Part shown: positions 6,341-13,603 of the stretch, in pieces | How positions within the stretch are numbered: position 1 is the stretch's first letter | How the letters are laid out: each line of letters starts with the position of its first letter | Assembly (NCBI RefSeq): GCF_013409995.1 | Contig: NZ_JACCBX010000006.1 | Coordinates: 1-60,338 of the forward strand | DNA from: Neobacillus driksii | Lineage (GTDB): Bacteria > Bacillota > Bacilli > Bacillales > Cytobacillaceae | Reading direction: 5' to 3' | Length of the DNA: 60,338 nt | Program-made: the position numbers and the translations under genes | The notes under the pieces: model-generated | What the model saw: only the letters and a program-made list of their open reading frames with translations | What the model was told of the DNA's origin: nothing | Databases searched by the model: none

Positions 6341-7892
6341 CAGATTGTTGAGAAAGTAGTATTTTTTCTTAACCAAAAGTCTTCTTTTCCTTAAATGCTT
6401 AATAAAAAGTTGAGTAATCATAAAGATCGCCACGCCTATGCTAGCTTAGCTAGGTGTGTGGCGATCTTTTTCATGTTTTGGCAGGCTGCTGTAAGTAAAA
6501 CCTGCTCACTAGCATTTTGCAATCCCCGTAACCGGCAATAGCGAAGCCCATGCAGTTCTTTTGAATCTGCGAAGCTTCGCTGTACTTTTTCTTTTCTAAA
6601 TTTATAAAGCATTTTACCCGATTTAGAAAGCCTGTTGAGGCGGACTTTTTCTTTGTGTTCCTCCCATACATGTCGAGTAACTACTTTTTGCGTATTTTTC
6701 GATTTAGTACACTCCTGCAGGAGTGGGCAGTTGGCACATTTCTTAGAGTCAGATTTATACTCTCTATATCCTTCTCTTGTTGTGGTACTATAAGACAATT
6801 CTTCTCCATTAGGACATATATAGATATCAAGTTCATTATCGAAATGAAATTTCCATTTTGGAAAGAGCCCTTTTGTGGGTTGATATCTTCTATGAGCAAT
6901 TACTCCAAATATATTACGATCACTAAGACCTTTACAAATTGGATTTGTTAAATAACCAGAGTCAAGTGCCACTGCTTCTACGTCAAAACCAAATCTTTCG
7001 ATTTGACGATCGAGGCGGGATAAATAAGGAACAGAATCATGGACATTTCCAGGCGTAACAAAGACATCAGTAATGATATTAAATTTCATATCCGTGGTAC
7101 GATGGTCAAGGTAACAGAACATTTCCTGCTTATTATCGCGAGACATGAATCCACATTCTGGGTCAGTTGTGCTCTTTCGTATTTCTTTAGTTTCCCTCAC
7201 CTCCTCCTTATCCTTTAGAGCTTTTTTCCGTGATTCACTCGGTCTTCTTCCACTGCTTTGTTTAAATCTTCTATGTATTCACGTGTTTCAACTTCAACTT
7301 CTACCCTAGTAAATTTATGTTTATTTGCGTTTGCTTTTAGATGGGTAGAATCAGAAAACAAAACTCTTCCGCCAACCATTTTGTGGTTAATGGCCTGAAA
7401 AACGATCTGATCAAAAATCTCCTGAAAAATATTTGTTTCTTTAAAACGAGTACGTCTATTCCAACTTATAGTTGAATGATCCGGTACTGGATCATTTAGT
7501 TTTAATCCTAGGAACCATCGATAAGCTACGTTTGTCTGGATTTCTCGTTCTAATTGGCGTTCAGAACGAATTCCATAAAAATATCCTATAAACATCATCT
7601 TGAAAAGTTGTATAGGGTCCGAAGGACGCCCGTTTTTTTCTGAGTAATATGGACGGACCTTTTCACCAATAAAAGAAAAGTCTATGTATTTATCAACTTT
7701 TCTAAGAAGATGATCCTGTGGTACCAAATCGTCAATAAAAACAAATTCTGCTTCATTTTGTATCTCTTTTTTTGGCTTATACATTCAATCCACCGTCCTA
7801 TAATTATTAATTATATTATATCAGATTAACGCGGTGAATCGTTAAATATTCGAGGGAAAATAAAAGGCTATCGAGAGTTTCTCGACAGCCTG
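6341..7892 (-). mobile_element. IS1182-family insertion sequence, 1552 bp
   Basis: The ends are imperfect inverted repeats: CAGATTGTTGAGAAAG on the left and CAGGCTGTCGAGAAAC read inward from the right. It is bounded by a perfect 26-bp direct repeat that is itself the csp terminator hairpin. It carries one transposase gene in two frames (6436-7784). IS1182 relatives are known to give variable target duplications and to favour palindromic sites. Internal hairpins lie near both ends (around 6424-6473 and 7866-7890) and may insulate the transposase from read-through. Confidence 0.85.
6436..7784 (-). CDS. IS1182-family DDE transposase, two frames joined by a -1 shift
   Basis: The first frame (7784-7215, 189 residues) gives the IS1182 N-terminus ('[19 protein letters not shown]') and the first acidic residue in '[14 protein letters not shown]'. 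The second (6436 to about 7222) gives 'AVALDSGYL' and the C-terminal '[14 protein letters not shown]' region. At 7227-7221 the mRNA reads A-AAA-AAG in zero-frame phase, the classical -1 slippery heptamer, and a -1 slip joins the frames without loss of sequence ([10 protein letters not shown]). The product would be about 440 residues, normal for the family. Either programmed frameshifting or a one-base indel in the A-run explains it. Confidence 0.8.
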
Positions 7893-7918
7893 GACAGACT
7901 CTTATTTAAGAGTCTGTT
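7893..7918 (+). repeat. right 26-bp target-site duplication with original T-run
   Basis: Second copy of 6315-6340, followed by TTTTATTTT. This is the original csp terminator as it was before insertion. Confidence 0.85.
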
Positions 7919-7955
7919 TTTTATTTTAAACAAAAAAACCCACTATGAGTTAGGT

Positions 7956-8013
7956 ACATGAACGATAAATCGAATGGTACGCTCAGTGTATCATACAATA
8001 ACGAAATGTCCTA
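7956..8013. repeat. csp 3' flank repeat, copy 1
   Basis: Matches 10373-10432 in order and spacing (ACATG..., AATGGTA, CAGTGTATCA, AATGACGAA-like, TGTCCTA/TCTCCTA). It shows that csp and its downstream sequence were duplicated together. Confidence 0.6.
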
Positions 8014-8399
8014 TTTTGAATGAGGGAGGCTGAAATGTTTACTCGTTTTATTTACTGCTTTTATCGAACCAAATGAAACTAACAAAATCAGGGTACCCCC
8101 AGATTATAATTGTAAAATTGCTTGTTTTTTCTTTACTTCTTGTTTGGTAGAAGATGATTGGAAATCATAATTAAAAATACGTATGTCCTGAAAACAAAAT
8201 TCTTTTTTGGCAGGTCACTTACAGTGGGATGAGTCGACACTTATATCACCGTGATGCCTATTGTCTGTATTTCCCTTGCACCCGAGGGGTGGATGCTTAC
8301 TTACCTAATTAGCTTGTAAAAATCAGTACAGATGTGCATTCAATCAAGGAGTTTTGTCTAATATAAAAAATAGTAAACGCATAGAGGGGGTTTTTGAGT
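8014..8399 (+). other. long leader/intergenic region upstream of the DEAD-box gene
   Basis: No coding sequence is supported. A long 5' leader would fit cold-shock control of the helicase; no specific riboswitch was recognised. Confidence 0.3.
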
Positions 8400-9845
8400 A
8401 TGACAACATTTCAGGAAATGGGCATTAGTGAGCCCATTAAAAGAGCGATTACGGATATGGGATTTGAAGAAGCATCTCCTATACAAGAGAAAGCCATTCC
8501 CATAGCTTTGTCGGGGAAGGACATTATTGGTCAAGCACAAACAGGTACGGGAAAGACGGCTGCCTTCGCCATACCGATCTTGGAGAAAGTGGATACGAGC
8601 AAAAAATATGTTCAGGCGATTGCAATCGCACCTACGAGAGAATTAGCTATTCAGGTTTCAGAAGAGATCAATCGACTGGCGAAATACATGGGCATAACCT
8701 CTCTCCCTATATATGGAGGGCAGTCGATAGATCGCCAAATTAAGGCATTAAAAAAGGGACCTCATATTATTACGGGAACACCCGGAAGACTTTTGGACCA
8801 CATTAAACGTAAAACGCTAAAATTAGACCGCATCTCATTGGTGGTTTTGGATGAAGCTGATGAAATGTTAGATATGGGCTTTCTGGAAGATATCGAACGA
8901 ATCCTAAAAGAGACCCCTGACGAAAAACAAACCTTGCTGTTCTCCGCAACCATGCCTAAACCGATTCAAAATCTTGCCGAAAGGTTTATGAACGATCCAG
9001 AGTTAGTAAAGATGAAAGCGAAGGAAGTCACCTCTCCAACTGTAAAGCAAATTTATTATGAGGTTAATGAACGGGATAAATTTGAAGTGCTTTGCCGTCT
9101 GCTAGACGTGGATAACCCAGAATTAGCGGTGATTTTTGGAAGAACAAAAAGACGCGTGGATGAATTAAGTGATGCATTGAATAAAAGAGGGTATCTTGCT
9201 GATGGATTGCACGGAGATTTAAATCAACGACAGCGAGATGTTGTGATGAATAAATTTCGTGAGGGGAACATTGATATTTTAGTTGCGACCGATGTAGCCG
9301 CGAGGGGAATTGATGTTTCAGGGGTTACCCACGTCTACAATTTTGACATTCCTCAAGACCCGGAAAGTTATGTTCACCGAATCGGCAGAACGGGGAGAGC
9401 AGGTAAGTCAGGGTTAGCAATTACATTTGCTACACCGAGGGAAACCAGACATATCCACAGTATTGAACAAGCCTCGAAAGTAAAGATTCAGCGCAAGTCA
9501 ATACCAACGGTAGCGGAGGCAAGGGAGTCTATACAGAAAGACGCAGTAGAAAAGATGATTCAATTGGTTGAAGAGGAGGAATACTCACAGTTTAAGCATG
9601 CAGCAAGCGAATTACTCGATCAGTACGATTCGATAGCGTTAGTTTCAATTGCCTTGAAATTGTTGTCGAAGGAACAGAGGGATGTTCCTGTTCAGTTAAC
9701 TTCCGAGACACCGCGATATGCGAGTAAACCTAAAATAAAGGTACAAGAGAAATCAAGGAAAAACTATAGAGGGAATAGGGGGTTTGGGGGAAAAGCGGGA
9801 AATGGTAAACGAAAAAAAACTTCCATGACCTTACAGAAAAAGTAA
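8400..9845 (+). CDS. cshA: DEAD-box ATP-dependent RNA helicase, CshA-like
   Basis: A 481-residue cold-shock-type helicase: Q motif (Gln29), Walker A AQTGTGKT (46-53), DEAD (151-154), SAT (182-184) and HRIGRTGR (326-333). A basic Arg/Gly/Lys tail ends the protein. It unwinds structured RNA in ribosome assembly and mRNA decay. ATG at 8400 is chosen, about nine bases after AGAGGGGG; a TTG two codons earlier is too close. It lies between two csp genes, the expected partnership of RNA chaperones and helicase at low temperature. The symbol rests on N-terminal similarity to CshA; another Csh paralogue is possible. Confidence 0.88.
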   Translation: MTTFQEMGISEPIKRAITDMGFEEASPIQEKAIPIALSGKDIIGQAQTGTGKTAAFAIPILEKVDTSKKYVQAIAIAPTRELAIQVSEEINRLAKYMGITSLPIYGGQSIDRQIKALKKGPHIITGTPGRLLDHIKRKTLKLDRISLVVLDEADEMLDMGFLEDIERILKETPDEKQTLLFSATMPKPIQNLAERFMNDPELVKMKAKEVTSPTVKQIYYEVNERDKFEVLCRLLDVDNPELAVIFGRTKRRVDELSDALNKRGYLADGLHGDLNQRQRDVVMNKFREGNIDILVATDVAARGIDVSGVTHVYNFDIPQDPESYVHRIGRTGRAGKSGLAITFATPRETRHIHSIEQASKVKIQRKSIPTVAEARESIQKDAVEKMIQLVEEEEYSQFKHAASELLDQYDSIALVSIALKLLSKEQRDVPVQLTSETPRYASKPKIKVQEKSRKNYRGNRGFGGKAGNGKRKKTSMTLQKK

Positions 9846-10041
9846 CGATTGACCTCAGACTAAAAGTGTTGACGGATCCATTATTAAGCTACCGATTTTA
9901 AAAGAAAATTAAAGATAATGTTCTTGCAAATACTTTTCAAAAGTGTTAAAATTTAGAAGAATTATTTTTGTTCGGTGTAAAGGATAATATAAGATTAACT
10001 ATTCGTCTTGATGATCACTGAGTGCAAGGATAGTAACACAT

Positions 10042-10058
10042 TGTGTGCAAAGCACACA
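10042..10058 (+). promoter_or_regulatory. leader hairpin before the second csp Shine-Dalgarno
   Basis: TGTGTGC and GCACACA form a perfect 7-bp stem with an AAA loop, two bases before AGGAGG. It corresponds in place to 6061-6081 but is more stable. Confidence 0.5.
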
Positions 10059-10073
10059 GCAGGAGGAAACAAA

Positions 10074-10277
10074 ATGGAACAAGGTAAAGTAAAATGGTTT
10101 AACGCAGAAAAAGGTTTCGGATTCATCGAACGTGAAGGTGGAGAAGACGTTTTCGTTCATTTCTCAGCGATCCAAGGCGAAGGTTTCAAATCTTTAGACG
10201 AAGGTCAAGCAGTTACTTTTGACGTTGAGCAAGGTCAACGTGGAGCTCAAGCAGCTAACGTGCGTAAAGCTTCATAA
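10074..10277 (+). CDS. cold-shock protein, CspA/CspB family (paralogue)
   Basis: A 67-residue cold-shock domain with RNP1 KGFGFIE and RNP2 VFVHF. It is nearly identical to the protein at 6097, with changes such as D/E, Y/F and P/A and one extra C-terminal Ser. ATG at 10074 follows AGGAGGAAACAAA. Its terminator is uninterrupted, unlike that of the other copy. It binds single-stranded nucleic acid; regulation by its leader hairpin is inferred. Confidence 0.95.
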   Translation: MEQGKVKWFNAEKGFGFIEREGGEDVFVHFSAIQGEGFKSLDEGQAVTFDVEQGQRGAQAANVRKAS

Positions 10278-10296
10278 TAATAATAATAAAATAAAG

Positions 10297-10325
10297 CAGA
10301 CTCTTTATAGAGTCTGTTTTTTTAT
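10297..10325 (+). terminator. intrinsic terminator of the second csp gene
   Basis: CAGACTCT and AGAGTCTG with loop TTAT, then TTTTTTTATT. It is homologous to the terminator that the IS split at the first csp. Confidence 0.85.
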
Positions 10326-10372
10326 TATTATTCTTTTAAAAACAAGGAGCCCCACTCACGAATGAGTAGGGC

Positions 10373-10432
10373 ACATGTAAACAAGTAAATCAAATGGTAA
10401 ACACAGTGTATCACATAATGACGAATTCTCCT
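10373..10432. repeat. csp 3' flank repeat, copy 2
   Basis: See 7956-8013; shared blocks include ACATG, AATGGTA, CAGTGTATCA and the final CTCCTA. Confidence 0.6.
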
Positions 10433-10486
10433 AATTACAATTTAAAAGTGCTATTGTAGAAGTGGCTAAAACTGTGAAGTTTTGTA

Positions 10487-10511
10487 CTTAAGCTAACGGT
10501 GCAGGATAGTT
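10487..10511. repeat. short dispersed repeat at the PL22 gene breakpoint
   Basis: CTTAAGCTAACGGTGCAGG matches 5474-5496. It lies ten bases beyond the premature end of the PL22 gene. Confidence 0.5.
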
Positions 10512-10520
10512 AAAGAAAGA

Positions 10521-11429
10521 TTAAGCCAAGACAATATGAAAGAGCCCGTTTTTTTCGCCATTTACAAGATAAACCAAATTAGGGCTTTCTACGCCAAGGT
10601 AACCGATGCGGTCCGCACAAAACCATTTCGAGTCACGTGAAATTCCGGGGTGGAGCAGCTGATCTTCCTTGGTTACAATACGGAAATTCTGACCGTCTTT
10701 TGTCCCCATCATGAGATATGACGGCAGCTTCATGAACACTATATTTTCACCATCAGCAGTCCAGACCTCATGGGTAATCCAATCGCCCTCGGACTCGACG
10801 TAGTACGGCCGTGCGGTAGAAGTGGTGACATCAAAAAGCCACATCCGCTGCAAAGCATCGCCACCAGTTTCATGAATGAAGAAAATCGTATTTTCATCGG
10901 TGGGACAAACCTGAGCATGCCCCAAATTATAATCACTTTGATAGACTACTTCACTTTTTCCGGTTTGAGGATCCAATGTAACCAAGGCGTAAATGCAGTT
11001 TTTTTGTTTATAACTGCAAACGATCTTCCCGCTTTTGCTGGTAGTTAAATGCCCCGTAATATGACCGCCAGCGGGGAGCGCACCCAGTTCAATGATTTTA
11101 TCGCTGTCGCATTCATAGCGGCAAACGACATTCCCCTTTGTCATCACCCCGTAGTTTTCAAACCTGTCCATGGCAAAACCACTGTATTCACTTCCTGCTA
11201 CCAGCTTCAGCTCGCCAGATTCGACCTCAGCTTTGTAAAGATCCCCTGTTCCTTGGTAGACCTCATTTTTCAAACCCGAGGGAATCTGCTGGTTGAAGAA
11301 GAAATAACGGTCATCTGTAGTAAAATTCTCGGTTGTGAAATACAGCTTAGTATTGCGTTCTTGTCCCTGAGTATACTGACGTATCTCATATCCTGTAACC
11401 GAATCCATATAAGTTGTGAAATTTCGCAT
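10521..11429 (-). CDS. oligogalacturonate lyase (PL22)-like protein, C-terminally truncated
   Basis: A 302-residue beta-propeller-like protein resembling PL22 oligogalacturonide lyases, which split short oligogalacturonates in the cytoplasm. Typical blocks are 'GHITGHLTTSKSGK', 'HAQVCPTDENTIFFIHE' and 'WITHEVWTADGENIVFMK'. Family members are near 380-390 residues. This one stops at 'NGLFHIVLA', where the last propeller blade should follow, so about 80 residues are missing. The sequence beyond the stop is non-coding and holds a dispersed repeat. GGGAGG precedes the ATG. It lies downstream of an AraC regulator in a pectin gene set; activity is doubtful. Confidence 0.65.
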   Translation of the reverse strand: MRNFTTYMDSVTGYEIRQYTQGQERNTKLYFTTENFTTDDRYFFFNQQIPSGLKNEVYQGTGDLYKAEVESGELKLVAGSEYSGFAMDRFENYGVMTKGNVVCRYECDSDKIIELGALPAGGHITGHLTTSKSGKIVCSYKQKNCIYALVTLDPQTGKSEVVYQSDYNLGHAQVCPTDENTIFFIHETGGDALQRMWLFDVTTSTARPYYVESEGDWITHEVWTADGENIVFMKLPSYLMMGTKDGQNFRIVTKEDQLLHPGISRDSKWFCADRIGYLGVESPNLVYLVNGEKNGLFHIVLA

Positions 11430-11505
11430 AAAAATTCCCTCCCATGTGAATTAAACCCATTTTAGAGGATTTGGCGGGACAAGCCTATATCAGCAAGGAT
11501 GTGGT

Positions 11506-12354
11506 TTATGGATTTATGTCAGAATGTCTGGTTTGTTGGCGATAATGCTTCGGAGCGGTTCCTATTATTTTTTTAAACATCCTTGAAAACAATAGGGCGT
11601 CGGAATATCCCACGGATTGGGCGACCTCTCCAACGTTAAACTGCCCTTTCCTAAGTAGTTCGCAAGCTTTATTCATCCGGTATTGCAGCAGATATTGCTG
11701 AGGAGTCATTCCTACCGATTCCTTAAATATGGCGGAGAAATATTTGCGGTCCAACCGAACGAATGAAGCTAGTTGTTCAATGGAAACCTGTTCATGATAG
11801 TGAGCATGAATATATTCCATGCCTTGCACGATATAGGTGTCCCGTCTATTTGGGCTTGAACTCGCTGGGACAGAAAGCGGGACAGTTTCTGTGAGCACGG
11901 ATAAAAATTCATACATAAGTGCTTTGACCTTTAGATCGGAGCCAGGTTCTTTATCGGAAACCAACGTTAATTGATTATACATATCAGGCATGATCTTAAT
12001 GTCCATAGGAAACACCGGCTGCTCCGGGGTCAGTCGTGTACGCGCTAAAATAGGTTCTACCTGCTCACCAGAAAAGGCCAACCACGTATAAACCCAGGGT
12101 GATTGCATGTCCGCCTTATAAAAGGTCAAAACATCCGGATAAATGAGAAAGGCTTGCCCCGCTTCAAGTGAAATGGTATGCTTCCCAACTTGGACGATTC
12201 CAGAGCCATTATGAATAAAATGAATGACGTAGATGTCCCGAACCATCGGGCCTACGGCATGTCCCGGAGCACACTCCTCCCTTCCCCAGAAAAGCAGATG
12301 CAAATCCGGGTTCACACGGTACGGTGTTTCCGGATTATAATAATAGGTTCTCAT
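11506..12354 (-). CDS. AraC-family transcriptional regulator
   Basis: A 282-residue regulator. Residues about 20-150 form an AraC-type cupin sensor ('DIYVIHFIHNGSGIVQVG'). Residues about 175-275 hold two helix-turn-helix units ('VSIEQLASFVRLDRKYFSAIF' in part, and 'FNVGEVAQSVGYSDALLFSR' in part). GGAGGGACCCCAAA precedes the ATG. It is divergent from the GH105-PL11 pair and 76 bases upstream of the PL22 gene, so it probably activates the pectin genes in response to a galacturonate- or rhamnose-containing ligand. The ligand is inference from context. Confidence 0.88.
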   Translation of the reverse strand: MRTYYYNPETPYRVNPDLHLLFWGREECAPGHAVGPMVRDIYVIHFIHNGSGIVQVGKHTISLEAGQAFLIYPDVLTFYKADMQSPWVYTWLAFSGEQVEPILARTRLTPEQPVFPMDIKIMPDMYNQLTLVSDKEPGSDLKVKALMYEFLSVLTETVPLSVPASSSPNRRDTYIVQGMEYIHAHYHEQVSIEQLASFVRLDRKYFSAIFKESVGMTPQQYLLQYRMNKACELLRKGQFNVGEVAQSVGYSDALLFSRMFKKIIGTAPKHYRQQTRHSDINP

Positions 12355-12511
12355 TTTGGGGTCCCTCCTCGGTAAAATACTGACATTATACCATAAATGA
12401 ATGCCTTTAAAGTATTGTTTTTACACTGATTAAGAGGATACAATCTGACACAAGGTGCCTGAGCACTTTAAATCCCAAAAATGCAGGAACAAAGAAGAGA
12501 GGAAGACGAAA

Positions 12512-13603
12512 ATGCCAAGGTTTGAATATGATGAAAACAAATTAAAGGAAATGATTGACACCGTAGTCCGAAGAACAATGAATATAGATTTTACATGGAG
12601 CTGGTCATGCGGGGTAGCTTTTTACGGTATCGGAAAAGCCTGGGAGGTTACCGGAAACCAGGAATATATTGATTTCATGGTCAAATGGGTAGACGAATAC
12701 CTTGATTTAGGGCTTCCCCCAATGAATGTTAACGCTTGTGCTATGGGACATACCATGTTGACACTGCATGAAGCCACAGGGGATGCAAAATACCTTGATC
12801 TTGCACTGATGAAAGCTGAGTATCTGAGAAAGGATGCAATCCGTTTCGGAGATGGAGTATTCCAGCATACAGTTTCATCAAAGAATGACTTTCCTGAACA
12901 GGCATGGGCAGATACTTTGTTCATGGCAGCATACTTCCTGCTTCGTATTGGATTTAAGCTTGATAACAAGGAGTATATCGATGATGCATTGAAACAGTTC
13001 TATTGGCATGAGGAGTACCTGCAAGACAACAAGACAAACTTGTTCTATCACGCATGGGATAATGTCAGAAAGGATCATCTATCCGCCATTTATTGGGCAA
13101 GGGCAAATGCATGGGCAGCTTACACGATGGCACAGGCTTTCAGAATGCTCAATCCCTTTATGCCAATGTGGATGCAGATTGACGGAGCTCTTGGTGACCA
13201 ATTGAGTGCATTGGTAAGACTACAGTCAGAAGAGGGTATGTGGCATACCATCTTAAACGATGATACCTCCTACCTAGAAACTTCGGCAACAGCCGGTATT
13301 TCCGCTGCATTGACAGTAAACGCACATCCATTGCATCAGAAATATGTCGCAAAAGCTTATGAGGGAATAATATCAAACATTGATGAAGACGGCTCGGTTA
13401 GAAATGTTTCTGCAGGAACGGCTGTAATGTACACTGCACAAGATTACAATTTGGTTCCCAAAAAAAGGGTACAGGGATGGGGTCAAGGGCTTGTTCTTGC
13501 ATTCCTAGCTGCGTTGCTAAAAAAACAAGAATTAAGTCAAAAAACGAAGATAGCGAAAGAGAATGGGAGTGAATCAATTGAAATCAGAACAGGTGAAAAA
13601 TAA
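12512..13603 (+). CDS. unsaturated rhamnogalacturonyl hydrolase (GH105)
   Basis: A 363-residue (alpha/alpha)6-barrel protein like B. subtilis YteR/YesR. It removes the unsaturated galacturonyl residue from products of rhamnogalacturonan lyase. The 'FPEQAWADTLFMAAYF' block contains the catalytic Asp of the family. 'SWSCGVAFYGIGKAWE', 'RANAWAAYTMAQ' and the final 'GWGQGLVLAFLAALL' are also typical. No signal peptide, so cytoplasmic. ATG at 12512 follows GAGAGGAAGACGAAA; a longer reading from 12455 lacks a site. Its 3' end overlaps the PL11 start region, so the two are translationally coupled. Confidence 0.85.
   Translation: MPRFEYDENKLKEMIDTVVRRTMNIDFTWSWSCGVAFYGIGKAWEVTGNQEYIDFMVKWVDEYLDLGLPPMNVNACAMGHTMLTLHEATGDAKYLDLALMKAEYLRKDAIRFGDGVFQHTVSSKNDFPEQAWADTLFMAAYFLLRIGFKLDNKEYIDDALKQFYWHEEYLQDNKTNLFYHAWDNVRKDHLSAIYWARANAWAAYTMAQAFRMLNPFMPMWMQIDGALGDQLSALVRLQSEEGMWHTILNDDTSYLETSATAGISAALTVNAHPLHQKYVAKAYEGIISNIDEDGSVRNVSAGTAVMYTAQDYNLVPKKRVQGWGQGLVLAFLAALLKKQELSQKTKIAKENGSESIEIRTGEK

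Noticed and set aside
6436..7784. Transposase as a plain pseudogene
   Set aside because: The two frames join through an in-phase A-AAA-AAG slippery site with no other lesion, and both IS ends and the target duplication are intact, so an active element remains possible.
10770..11465. Plus-strand open frames opposite the PL22 gene
   Set aside because: They lack ribosome binding sites and are antisense shadows of a well-supported gene.
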